Assembly: GCF_024139115.2 (NCBI RefSeq)
Contig: NC_085141.1
Span: forward strand, 217,161,783 to 217,225,782
Direction: 5' to 3'
DNA: 64,000 bases
Origin: Armigeres subalbatus
Lineage: Eukaryota > Arthropoda > Insecta > Diptera > Culicidae
The stretch's first letter is position 1. Each line of letters starts with the position of its first letter. The position numbers and the translations under genes are program-made. Below are positions 36,427 through 47,614 of this stretch, piece by piece. The notes below the pieces were generated by a model. That model ran no database searches. It was not told the origin of the DNA and was given only the letters and a program-made list of their open reading frames with translations.

Positions 36427-36886
36427 ACGAGGAAGGGTCATTTGGCCGAAACTCATTCAGCCGAAAGCCATTTGGTCAAATGTTATTAGACCGAGAGTCA
36501 TTTTTCCGGAAAGGTCGTTTGGCCGAAAGGTTCGTTTGGCCAAAAGGGTTATTTGGTCGAAAGGGTAATTTGGTCGAAAAGGTCTTTTGGTCGAAAGAGT
36601 CATTTGGCCGAAAAGGTTGTTTGGCCGAAAAGGTTGTTTGGCCGAAAGGGCCGTTTGGCCGAAAAGGGTCGTTTGACCGAAAAGATCGTTTGGCCGAAAA
36701 GGTCATATGACCGAAAGGGTCATTTGGCCGAAATGGTTATTTGGCCGAAAGGATTATTTGGTCGAAACGGTCCTTTGGCCGAAAGGGTCATCTGGCCGAA
36801 ATGGTTATTCGACCGAAAGGGTCATTCGGCCGAAAGAGTCATTTGGCCGAAAAAGGCATTAGGCCGAATAGGTCATTTGAAAAAAT
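36427..36886 (+). repeat. ~18-bp GGCCGAAA minisatellite, forward array
   Basis: Tandem imperfect units of the type TTTGGCCGAAAGGGTCA. It generates repeat ORFs on both strands (36476-36706 and 36480-36710) of Pro/Lys/Phe/Asn repeats, typical artefacts. Confidence 0.9.
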
Positions 36887-37010
36887 AGAAACTTAGAGTA
36901 AGAAAAGCGCGAAGTGAGTAGTGAGACGTCTTACAACTCACTTCTTCATTTTTTTACAGCGAGAAGTGATAAATGAGTAGTGAGAAGTGAGATGTCTCAC
37001 TTCTCATTCA
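36887..37010. repeat. GTGAGTAGTGAGA-rich centre between opposed arrays
   Basis: A short region with repeated GAAGTGAG/AGTAGTGAGA words and their complements (CTCACTTCTC), able to fold on itself. It separates two minisatellite arrays of opposite orientation. Confidence 0.7.
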
Positions 37011-37228
37011 TATTTTCAAGCCAAATGACTAATTCGACCAAATGAGCCTTTCGGCCTAATGACCTTTTCGGCCAAATGACCCTTTCGGCCTAATGATCCT
37101 TTCGACCAAATGGCCATTTCGGCCAAATGACGTCCGGCTAGATGGGTTTCGGCTTAATGGTCTGTTCGGCCTATTGGTATTCAACCAAATGGCTTTCGGC
37201 CGAATGGGTTTCGTCCAAACGACCCTCC
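37011..37228 (-). repeat. ~18-bp GGCCGAAA minisatellite, inverted array
   Basis: The same unit as at 36427-36886 in reverse complement (GGCCAAATGACCCTTTC type), with more variation toward the right end (GTTTCGGCTTAATGG). Confidence 0.85.
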
Positions 37229-38048
37229 CCCTCAGTTTACAACACTTTCTTTTCTGGATAAAAATACTAATCTACGATGTGTAAATGTCGTTTTTATGGG
37301 GTTCAGTAGCGTGTTCCGGAATGCAAAGTGTAACAACTCAAAAGGCTTCCTCGAAAGCAATTATGACATAGAATAACGTTTTCCCCCGATATGGTACTCG
37401 TGGTTTTTTAGAAGTTTACAATTAGTAACAATTTGGTATTCAATTATAATTATGTTACATAGTATGCCGTTTTTAGATCTCGAGAGCATTCACTGGCTCT
37501 GACGGGCCATAATTGTAACACTCATTTGTGCTTACGTACACTCATGTATAAGTACTAATGATCACTCAGAAGCCTTATGGCTGCTGACGAGCATTCGCGA
37601 ACACTCAAGGGCCTTCATTACATCCGCATGGATTTACTAACGAACATCTTAGAACAATTAAAAGTGAAAGCTCACACTTACGAACCACTCTTGGAAAATA
37701 AGCTCACATAAGCTGGAGCTCACAGGAACGCGTCGACACTTATAGGCAATCACGAGTAATTACGATTACTTATAGACACTCGCAAACACTCAGGAATATC
37801 AACAGGCAATCATGATTACATGTTAAGAGTATTTACAAACGAGCTTAATCCAACAAACAATTAAAGTCGAATGAACTAGTTTTTTGGCAGTAGAAGACGA
37901 TTTTTGGCTGTATAAGCGTTTTCCCGTCTTCAATGTTTGTACTCTTCCCATCACTGAAATTCATGCACATTTACAAGCACTCATGGGTGCTGAGAGCATG
38001 ACCATTTGCACAACAACATCGAAAAACATCAAGCATATTACGAATTAC
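37229..38048. other. Non-coding stretch, no gene seen
   Basis: Contains recurring ACACTCA/CACTCGC words (about 37540-37800), perhaps a very degenerate short tandem repeat. No domain-bearing ORF before the LINE insertion. Confidence 0.45.
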
Positions 38049-38059
38049 AGAAAGATGCA

Positions 38060-40103
38060 CACAGAAGATGGCTGGAGAGATATTCGATCCGCCATTGGTA
38101 GCACCGCAACCGCTGCACTTGGCACGGTGCCCCCGGATCAGAGAAACGACTGGTATGACGGCGAATGTGAGCAGTTAGTGGAAGAGAAGAATGCAGCATG
38201 AGCGAGATTGCTGCAACACCGCACGAGGGCGAACGAGGCACGATATAAACAGGCGCGGAACAGACAAAACTCGATTTTCCGGAGGAAAAAGCGCCAGCAG
38301 GAAGATCGAGACCGTGAAGAAACGGAGCAACTGTACCGCGCTAATAACACACGAAAGTTCTATGAGAAGTTAAACCGTTCACGTAAGGGCCACGTGCCAC
38401 AGGCTGATATGTGTAAGGACATAAACGGGAACCTTCTTACGAACGAGCGTGAGGTGATCCAAAGGTGGCGGCAGCACTACGAAGAACACCTGAATGGCGA
38501 TGTGGCAGACGAAGATGGCGGTATGGTGATGGACCTGGGAGAACGCGCGCAGGACATAATTCTACCGGCTCCGGATCTCCAGGAAATCCAGGAGGAGATT
38601 GGCCGGCTGAAGAACAACAAAGCCCCTGGGGTTGACCAACTACCAGGAGAGCTATTTAAACACGGTGGTGAGGCACTGGCTAGAGCGCTGCACTGGGTCA
38701 TTACCAAGATTTGGGAGGAGGAAGTTTTGCCGCAGGAGTGGATGGAAGGTGTCGTGTGTCCCATCTACAAAAGGGCGATAAGCTGGATTGTAGCAACTAC
38801 CGCGCAATCACATTGCTGAACGCCGCCTACAAGGTACTCTCCCAAATTTTATGCCGTCGACTAGCACCAACTGCAAGGGAGTTCGTGGGGCAGTACCAGG
38901 CGGGTTTATGGGCGAACGCTCCACCACGGACCAGGTGTTCGCCATTCGCCAAGTACTGCAGAAATGCCGCGAATACAACGTGCCCACACATCATCTATTC
39001 ATCGACTTCAAAGCCGCATATGATACAATCGATCGGGACCAGCTATGGCAGCTAATGCACGAACACGGTTTTCCGGATAAACTGACACGGTTGATCAAAG
39101 CGACGATGGATCGGGTGATGTGCGTAGTTCGAGTTTCAGGGGCATTCTCGAGTCCCTTCGAAACCCGCAGAGGGTTACGGCAAGGTGATGGTCTTTCGTG
39201 TTTGCTATTCAACATCGCTTTGGAAGGTGTAATACGAAGAGCAGGGATTAACACGAGTGGTACAATTTTCAATAAGTCCGTCCAGCTATTTGGTTTCGCC
39301 GACGACATAGATATTATGGCACGTAACTTTGAGAAGATGGAGGAAGCCTACATCAGACTGAAGAGGGAAGCTAAGCGGATCGGACTAGTCATCAACACGT
39401 CGAAGACGAAGTACATGATAGGAAGAGGTTCAAGAGAAGACAATGTGAGCCACCCACCGCGAGTTTGCATCGGTGGTGACGAAATCGAGGTGGTAGAAGA
39501 ATTTGTGTACTTGGGCTCACTGGTGACTGCCGAAAATGACACCAGCAGAGAAATTCGGAGACGCATAGTGGCTGGAAATCGTACGTACTTTGGACTCCGC
39601 AAGACGCTCCGATCGAATAGAGTTCGCCGCCGTACCAAACTGACAATCTACAAAACGCTCATTAGACCGGTAGTCCTCTACGGACACGAGACCTGGACGA
39701 TGCTCGTGGAGGACCAACGCGCACTTGGAGTTTTCGAAAGGAAAGTGCTGCGTACCATCTATGGTGGGGTGCAGATGGCGGACGGTACGTGGAGGAGGCG
39801 AATGAACCACGAATTGCATTAGCTGTTGGGAGAACCATCCATCGTTCACACCGCGAAATCGGACGACTGCGATGGGCCGGGCACGTAGCCAGAATGTCGG
39901 ACAGTAACCCGGTGAAAATGGTTCTCGACAACGATCCGACGGGCACAAGAAGGCGAGGTGCGCAGCGGGCAAGGTGGATCGATCATGTGGAAGATGACTT
40001 GCGGACCCTCCGTAGACTGCGTGGTTGGCGACGTATAGCCATGGACCGAGCCGAATGGAGGAGACTCTTATATACCGCACAGGCCACTTCGGCCTTAGTC
40101 TGA
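38060..40103 (+). pseudogene. RTE-type LINE ORF2 (linker, reverse transcriptase, C-terminus), broken
   Basis: The linker is in one frame from 38060 to about 38770, apart from an in-frame TGA at 38199-38201; it includes NNKAPGVDQLPGE near 38615. The RT continues after frame changes near 38773 and 38905: NYRAITLLNAAYK near 38797, FIDFKAAYDTID near 38998, RRGLRQGDGLSCLLFN near 39170, FADDIDI near 39298. A stop at 39820-39822 precedes the C-terminal part in another frame with the RLRWAGHVARM block near 39865. The endonuclease is absent because of 5' truncation. The enzyme would perform target-primed reverse transcription; this copy is dead. Confidence 0.82.
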
Positions 40104-40132
40104 TTAAATAATAATAATAATAATAAATAAAT
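38060..40132 (+). mobile_element. 5'-truncated RTE-type LINE with TAA-rich tail
   Basis: Flanked by an 11-bp target duplication AGAAAGATGCA (38049-38059 and 40133-40143). It retains the linker, reverse transcriptase and C-terminal region of ORF2 and ends in an (ATAATAA)n-like tail at 40104-40132. Related fragments occur at 15075-16815 and 45250-46175. Assigned to the RTE/JAM1-like group from the RT sequence; the exact clade is inferred. Confidence 0.8.
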
Positions 40133-40174
40133 AGAAAGATGCATCATTGACACAATATTTATAGAATATTGCGT

Positions 40175-40665
40175 TACGATGCGTGAAATTTTAGTCGAAA
40201 ATACCTTCATAACGCCTTTTGAAATCCTCCCGAGAATCCCTCAGGAGGAGGTTTCCGAGGAATTCATTTTAAAATTATCCCAGGGCTACATTGCAAATTT
40301 CTTCAAGAATTCTTCCAAAAATTCTTCTTGGAATTCATTTAATTTCCTAATTTCTCCGGATGTTCCTCCAGGAGACGATCCGGATTTTTTCCCGAAGATT
40401 CCCAAAGGAATACATCTGGAAACTCTAATAACCCCTCTAAAAATTTCCCCAGAAATACATCCGAGGATTTTTCCAAGACTTCCTCTGCAAATTTTCCCAG
40501 AAATTCCACTGAAATTCCTCCAGAGATTCCTCTAAGAGGTCTTCTTAAAATTTCCCGGGAGTTTCTTCGTAAGTTCCTTCAAGAGTCCCACAGAAATTCC
40601 TCCTGATGTTATCCTCGAAATTTCTTTGGAAATTCCCCCAGGAGTTGCACTGGACATTCTTCTAA
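40175..40665. repeat. Degenerate TTCCTCC/GAAATTCC minisatellite
   Basis: Irregular tandem words such as GAAATTCCTCC, AGAGATTCCTCT and GGAATTC. It resembles, but is not the same as, the 28420-30190 array. The 118-residue ORF at 40179-40535 is Pro/Ile/Phe repeat-like and not supported. Confidence 0.6.
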
Positions 40666-42270
40666 GACTATAGCCTGCCTAGTGCTCGATTAAGCATGAA
40701 CAATTGAACATGTTCATACGAATGGACAGAGGAACCAACAAAAATCAAGAAATTCAAGAGGAAATCATACTCAACTCCACTCTTTGTCATAATGACAATT
40801 ATTTGTCAAAGATATCTAGAAAACTGATGAGGTCGGCATGGATATCATACAGACTTGAATTTATTTTTTGTCATTACGACAAAGAGTGTACTGAAAGTTT
40901 AATAATAAAAATAATTTAAGATAGATTTAATGCCTTCCTATATACCTATTAGTCAAAAAGTAGTGTCAAGGTGTTGTTTGACGCGCATAGTTTTTTTCAT
41001 TTCAGAGATTGACTTCTCCACTTAACTTTTTGCGCTGATTAGTATTTTCTTGGGCTTATAATTTTCCAAAGTACATGTACAACAGAAAACGTATTTACAT
41101 CATTATAGAGAGTGACTGTATTCTGCATCTTCGAAAAAAATGGAGAAAATATTTTTTTTTGCTGTAAAGGAAAACCAAACACGAGAAATTGGAAATATTT
41201 AATCAGTTACTCGATTGGCACAACAAAAAAATCATCTGTTTGCTCTTTACTATTTAGTTGCATTGTACACACAAAACCACCCAAACCAAAGTAGTGAAGC
41301 TTCAAGGAATTCGAATTGCTTGATCATTGAATGGTTATGTTTTTGTTTGCGATTGTGGCCACTTTATCTGTGTCCTCCGAGGTACCGCCACAAAACCCCA
41401 GTCATTTGTATGCATCAGCAGCATTCATTCGAACGGAATCAGATTTCATTCCAGGTGACATTTGTTTTCCTTTTGGCACACCTATATTATAAACAGAAGC
41501 CAAAAGCAGCATTCTGTTGAACATTCCCGAGAGCTTCCGTTCCAAATCTCGAAAGACAACCAAAGTCGTGGGTTTTTGCCGACCGGTACGAGCGTTTGTT
41601 CTTTCATGAGGGCTTATAGATAAAACGGAAAGCTTTTCTCTGTACAATCGTACCACCAATAGTGCATTCTTTCGGGACCGGAGCAGAATTGCATGGATGC
41701 AAATATGTACGTGGAATTGCGATTTACATGAAGGTAGGCACATATTAACTAACACTTTAAATTTTAATTTGAGCTCAATTCTGGAATTAGAAAAATCTAA
41801 GAGTTCGGACTAGTCAATGTGATTTTTTTTGTCGATTCGATACCCTAGCAACACAATGTTCATCGGTTTGGTTCTAACATCTCACATTTAATTTAATTCA
41901 GTAGTAGCGGCAAATGTCCAAGAGAAAAAACCTAGCTGCTAACATATCGGATGCTTGGAATTGAGAAACTATTTGGACGCACTTTTCGAAGCATAACCAA
42001 AAGTCGTCATCTATGTTCGCATTTGCTATCTGTTGTTTGCTGCGGATTCACTCAAATCATCATAGAAGGGGCAACATCTTCTGGGAATGCGATTGCTATG
42101 TGGGTTGGCAGCCGATAGAAGCCATTGGTTGTGGGTTTCCCCTATAGGGAAGAATAGTCCAAAATACACCCCATAAACTTTTTCGATGTTTTCATCAATA
42201 TAAACAATAATCTCGAACCATTTCATCGTGTAGATGCAAAATGTTTAAAACTAGCTACATTCCACAATGA
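40666..42270. other. Unassigned AT-rich DNA
   Basis: No recognisable gene or transposon. Several ORFs of 60-117 residues on both strands lack domains or convincing splice context. Possible intron. Confidence 0.45.
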
Positions 42271-42277
42271 TCTCCTA

Positions 42278-42333
42278 CTTTTTTTTATCTTTATTAACGT
42301 GATTTTTAAGTTTTGCACAAAGTTCATCACTAC
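42278..42333 (-). mobile_element. Very short truncated LINE tail (second copy of the 18790-18848 type)
   Basis: The minus strand reads GTGATGAACTTTG...ATCACGTTAATAAAGAT plus an A-rich tail. It is flanked by TCTCCTA at 42271-42277 and 42334-42340, consistent with a target duplication. Confidence 0.6.
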
Positions 42334-42340
42334 TCTCCTA

Positions 42341-44982
42341 TTCAAACAACCATGTTTGAATGACTTTCTAACGCATTTAAAATATGTTTTAAAAATGGGC
42401 CTGGGACAAATCGCCCAAATGGTGTAAAATGATTCAATTGCATGTGAAATAATGGTGAACGCATGGTTGTTTGTTTGATTATCTTAGCGGATTGAACGCA
42501 AATCTTACGGGTAAGGTGAAATAATCGCAAATCGTTAAATTCAATTGAAAATGAAGGGATTTTACTCAAACTTTTTACTGCAGCTCGATAATGAATTGCT
42601 CATTTTGAATTGTAATGGTACTTATGGTGCTTAGAAATGACGTACCCAAGATTATATGAATGATTACATTTTGCCTCGTGGGTGCATTATGCACTGTTTT
42701 CCCTTACTTATTGAATGAAAGCGATACTTTTGCGGTAGCGGTATGAGAAGTGCGGCAAACATTCCGACTTCCACCTGAAATGCTCGACTTGTCAGGAGTA
42801 GGGCCTTTTGTGCATTTATGGGATATGAATAATAATCCGATCGTATCAGATATGATTCAATTTCGAAGCGACAGAAGACGATATGGGTGCAGAATTTGGA
42901 AGGCTGTTTTCTCTGGTGTATACACATGAAACATTTTATAATTTTACGTCTTTTTTTTTTTTAATAACTTTCAGGGATGAATGAACTCGCAAAATTCGCT
43001 TTAAATTTAAAGTTATATTTACATGATGTTTGCTTTTTTGCCTATATGCGAATATATTTTCATTACTTTTTTGCTGTGTAACTGTCAGTGGTACGTACAT
43101 TTAGTAGACATTGAACTGATCCAATGTGTTCGATGTCGAACAATAAAATTGAGCAATTCTGTTTTAGCTTCAGGGTGGAGGAATTTATTAGCTGCTGATT
43201 AGAATAAATTTCGTGCACAGCTAGCGAGCCTAAAAGCAAACAATAATGAATATTAAACGCCATGTAAGAAATTATGTAGAAATTTATTGATTTTATGTAC
43301 TGTTTTAGCACCGTGTAAATTTGAATTAATGTTGTATCCTATCGCTACTCGTTACTCATTTAATTTGTTTATAGAACGTTTGTATTGCTTCTTGGGAAAT
43401 TGTTTTGGCAAGTTTTTTATTTATTTCCAAGGTTTTCCATAATCAAATATTCTAAAACTTTGAAAGAATTTTCCTATACGATAGGTCGTCACAACATCCT
43501 GACAGAAATAGAAAAAAAATCTTACCATATCCATGATTGACCCTATTTTATTTTCGCTCTCAAAACACTTGTAAAAAAGTCAATATTCAGCTGATCAGTT
43601 TTAGTTTTTTGAACAACAACAAGTATTTCAATTGCGGTACAAGTTTGATTATTCAAACAAAGGCGGTCATATTTGATCATTTATGTTATTCGTTACAAAT
43701 TACTGTAATAAATCCTAACCCTTGTTTTGAACTTTGTTCAATTTGAATCAATCCAACGGAATGCGCAAACATGTTTTACGATAAATATAATGGAAAAAAC
43801 TATATAGCGAATGATCAAAAAAGAGATGAGAACAGATATCTGCAACATTCATATAATTGTTCCTATGGAGAAATTCGATAAGAGATAACATCTTTGTTGT
43901 CTGCGTTTGGTGGATGTTGTTTGGTGGCTGATTTGTTATTGTTGTTGTTCGCGTTCGGGTGAAACATTTATATTATTGCACAAACACATGTAAGGGTGTA
44001 CGAGTCGGAACTTTCAAAGCCGCATACAAACAAGATATCGAAACAACAAATGCGTGTTTGTGAACAGAGAACGAAAAGTTGGTTAACATTTAGTGGGCTT
44101 TGGAAACAAGAATTGAATAACAACAAATGCTGCTCAACACATTGAACATAGAACAGGGGAAGAAAAGGAAGAAGAAGATAAATATGGAAGATAAAACAGA
44201 ACAACGAAATAGGAAAAGTTCTGTATAGCGTGTAGAAAGTGTGATGTAAATGAAAGAGAAACGAAGATAGAAAGAAGAGCGAGTAGAGCGTTTTAGCGGT
44301 TCCGTGTATTATTTTTAATAGCATTTGTTACTTTGGAAGATGACGTATTTTGTAGCAAATTAAGGAAGATAAAAAGTTGCCATGAAAACTGAATATTTAT
44401 GATACTCTCCGAAAAAATGAATACTTTACAATTTGCATTTTCAAACATTTGCACTTGGCTTAGCAAAATACATATCCGCTTAAGGTGAGGCATACAGTGA
44501 CATTTATACTGTTCAATAATTTTTAAGTAATAATGAGTATTTTTTTCTTAGGTTTGTTTCAATAATAATGGGGGGTTTCCGATTTGGTACAAAAGTTGAT
44601 CATTTGCTACCAATATTTATCATCTTCTTATCAATTTTGTAGATCCAAACAATGAAATTTCTTGGAAATGTATTAGTTTTCAAAAACGCCTGTTTCTCTA
44701 CAATAAAGAAAAAAATATTAACAAAAAAAATTGCGGTGATTGTGCGGCAAACTATACAATCAATCATAATGTTTGTTGAAAATTTTTAGTAGTTTCGACT
44801 GACTTAGAAAAAAATCCACTACTGGATTGTGACATTACAGACGGTTGTATACTATTTCACCGAAAAACATTTCGCGGAGTTTTTTTTGCGGTGTGTATCA
44901 ACTCTTTGAAACATATTTCGTAAATCATTCCGCGGAATGCCATTTGGCGGAATTCAGTTAGAATAATTATTCTTTTGGATGG
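42341..44982. other. Unassigned AT-rich DNA
   Basis: No supported gene. The 118-residue minus ORF at 43968-44324 is Phe/Leu/Cys-rich and looks fortuitous. Bases 44860-44960 contain scattered CGCGGA/GGCGGA words. Confidence 0.45.
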
Positions 44983-45248
44983 TCGGGTGTCACATTTAAC
45001 AAACCCGAACCCGACCCGTACTCGAGAATTTCATTCGTAAACCCGTACTTGACCCGAACCAGACATAATTTAATTATTATTATTATATAGATATTTTTTG
45101 GTTCTTTTTAAATCGAAAAAATGTAAGCCCAAACAACGAACTAGCCACACAATTAACAAAACTGAATGAAATAATATTCATATATTTATCTCACAAACCC
45201 GTCGGGTTCGATTCGGGTTTAGGGTTTCAAAATCCGAAACCCGACCAT
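44983..45248. mobile_element. Putative small TIR element with GGGTCGGGTT-type ends
   Basis: The left end ATGGTCGGGT and right end ACCCGACCAT are inverted partners, and multiple AACCCGACCC/GGGTTCGGGTTT words lie near each end. The interior is AT-rich. No ORF or clear target duplication. Confidence 0.4.
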
Positions 45249-45249
45249 G

Positions 45250-46175
45250 CCCAGTATAAGGCGAAGGGAGGAGTAACGCCTTTTTAAATGGATGCATCTA
45301 CCCGTTATAAGGCAGGGATTATGTTCAACGGCTTGCCGAGACCTCCCCAGGCCATCTGCTAGTTGTGGTGCCTGCCTAGGATGTGGTGGGGACAGTGGAC
45401 TCTGTTCAACTTCTATAAAAAGCAGCATGTATCCGCAAGTAGACTCTGGCAAAGCAACCGTGTGCCGTTCAAAGCGCACAAGCCCAAGTCCTGGTGTTAG
45501 GTGGGACGCTCAACAGACCTGACACGATGGTGTCTGTCCTCCGATGAGACAGCAAGCCCAATAAGCCGCCTTCAAAAACAACCATTACGAACGACATAGA
45601 AGATAATACGACTCGATATAATCGCAACGACCTAGGCGACGAAAAAAGGATCACGATTGGAAGCTTGGGACATGAATCTGCAAGTCGCTAGGCTTGAATG
45701 AATTACATCCCCGCAACTTTGACGTCGTAGCGCTGCAGGAAATCTGCTGGACAGGACAGAAAGTGTGAAAAGCGGGCGTCGAGTGGCTACCTTCTACCAA
45801 AGCTGTGGAACCACAAACACAGAGCTGGGAACCGGCTTCATAGTGCTGGGCAAGACGCGCCAACGCGTGATTGGGTGGCAGCCAATCAACGCAAGGATGT
45901 GCAAGCTGAAGATAAAAGGTCGTTTCTTCAAATATAGGATCATCATCGTGCACTGCCCACACGAAAGGAGACCCGACGACGAGAAAGAAGCGTTCTATGC
46001 ACGGCTGGACATCAAAATCACCATCGGTGACATGAACGCTCAGGTTGTAAGGATGGAAATGTATAGACCGGTCATCGGACCGGATAGTCTGCATACCGCA
46101 TCGAACGACAATGGCCAACGATGCATAAACTTTGCAGCCTCCAGCCTCTACGAGACTTTGGTGAGCTGTTTTCAA
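45250..46175 (+). pseudogene. RTE-type LINE 5' leader and endonuclease fragment
   Basis: About 450 bp of untranslated-looking leader is followed by endonuclease sequence: ALQEICWTG near 45732, GTGFIVLGK near 45833, IIIVHCPHE near 45943, ITIGDMNAQVV near 46018, CINFAAS near 46123. The frame 45765-46190 is open for most of the domain, but earlier codons are out of frame. The fragment stops at about 46165, before the RT. Same family as 15075-16815 and 38060-40132. It would nick target DNA; this copy is a relic. Confidence 0.65.
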
Positions 46176-46189
46176 TTTTTCGAACAATA

Positions 46190-46413
46190 ATACTCGTGGA
46201 AAACGACCTAAATCAAAATAAATTAGCACTTTTTAAAGCAAAAATTGCAATTATTAAAGAAGATTATTCCATAAGGAAATCAAAATGTTCCAAAAATCAA
46301 AACTTCCATAATAAAATCAATATTGGCAATGAGCAACTACAAAATTTTAGACAAATTATTTTTTTTTTCACGGGAAATTTGAAACATTCCACAAAATAAT
46401 CAATAAAAAGCAA
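46190..46413. repeat. AT-rich TTCCAYAA repeat block
   Basis: Words such as ATTCCACAAAATAATCAATA here recur in inverted orientation at about 50360-50395, flanking the R1-containing region. No gene. Confidence 0.5.
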
Positions 46414-46421
46414 TCAAAAAT

Positions 46422-46564
46422 CAGAGTGTATGTAGTTAAGAGTGGCGACATGTGCCGCATTTGACAGGTCTCCTGCTCGTTTGGAACACGGTTTTGCATG
46501 GGAATGACAGATGAATTCTGTTCCAATTCTGACAGTGTCGCCACTCTTAATTACATACACTCTG
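46422..46564. mobile_element. hAT-type MITE, 143 bp
   Basis: Ends CAGAGTGTATGTA and TACATACACTCTG, with inverted arms extending about 30 bp (AAGAGTGGCGACA). Exact 8-bp target duplication TCAAAAAT at 46414-46421 and 46565-46572. An 8-bp duplication and CAG-type ends are typical of hAT. The ORF spanning it has no meaning. Confidence 0.88.
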
Positions 46565-46659
46565 TCAAAAATATGAAAATTTGCATGAAGAATTATAAAA
46601 AAAAACAGATTAATCCACTTAGCGGTGATGAAGTCTTTCTCGTGCGTTATAAAAATAGT

Positions 46660-47025
46660 ATTTTGGCCATAACTTCTAAGCCCATTGTCTGATCTGGCCA
46701 ATTTGCAATAGGAAACAATGGGGCAGGATTCTGCGTCGAATTGCAAGCAAATCGGTTAAGGATAAGTGCATAAAAAATGAGTGTCAGTTTTTTAAATTGA
46801 TTTTTTTCTGATAAAATTACCATTTTGGCCATAACTTCCGAGCCCACAGTCCGATCTGGCCAAATTTCAATAGGAAACAATGGGACAGGTTTCTTCGTCG
46901 AATTTCAACTTATTGCAAGCAAATCGGTTAAGGATAAGTGCCTGAAAAATGAGTGACACTTTTGCCACATTTTTTTGGGTGGGTGCGCACAGACATACAC
47001 ACACACATACACACAGACATCACCT
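46660..47025 (+). repeat. Dispersed composite repeat, left part (duplicated module plus CA tract)
   Basis: A module TTTTGGCCATAACTTC...CAAATCGGTTAAGGATAAGTG occurs twice in tandem (about 46663-46783 and 46831-46963). It is followed by GTGCGCACAGACATACACACAC and AGACATCACCT. The repeat resumes after the R1 insertion at 50107. A diverged module is at about 229-330. Confidence 0.75.
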
Positions 47026-47297
47026 GAGGGCAGCAGGGACTTTGTCCAAGGGCTTGACGACCCCTCCCCATGGCCACTGCGAGTTAGACCGGGACCATCG
47101 TCCCTAACCCCTAATCCCAAGGCGTCAAGCGACCCGTGCCGAGGGGATGCAGGGGTACCTGGGCACCCTCCACAGTAATTGTCCCTTACCGCGTTATGCT
47201 GGGCTCTGGCGTGGTGGACCTCTTTTCCTGAGCAACTCGTGGGACCAAAATGGAAAACCAAGTCAATTCTTCAATTAGTGGTAGTAGTGTAGGCGAC

Positions 47298-47586
47298 CCT
47301 TAGCCGTGCGGTAAGATGCGCGGCTACAAAGCAAGACCATGCTGAGGGTGACTGGGTTCGATTCCCGGTGCCGGTCTAGGCAATTTTCGGATTGGAAATT
47401 GTCTCGACTTCCCTGGGCATAAAAGTATCATCGTGTTAGCCTCATGATATACGAATGCAAAAATGGTAACTTGGCTTAGAAACCTCGCAGTTAATAACTG
47501 TGGAAGTGCTTAATGAACACTAAGCTGTGAGGCGGCTCTGTCCCAGTGTGGGGATGTAATGCCAGAAAGTAGAAAGAAAGAAGAAG
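47298..47586 (+). mobile_element. Feilai-like SINE (copy 2)
   Basis: Same three-part structure as copy 1, with A and B boxes intact and a GAAAG/GAA-type tail. Target duplication AGGCGAC at 47291-47297 and 47587-47593. Inserted into the 5' leader of the R1-like element, so younger than it. Confidence 0.88.
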
Positions 47587-47614
47587 AGGCGACAACCCCT
47601 TCGCAAGAGGTGGG

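Noticed and set aside
36476..36888. Repeat ORFs rich in Pro, Lys, Trp and Phe
   Set aside because: Translations of the 18-bp GGCCGAAA minisatellite, open on both strands.
43968..44324. 118-residue Phe/Leu-rich minus ORF
   Set aside because: Low-complexity AT-rich composition; translation of an A-rich plus strand, no homology recognised.
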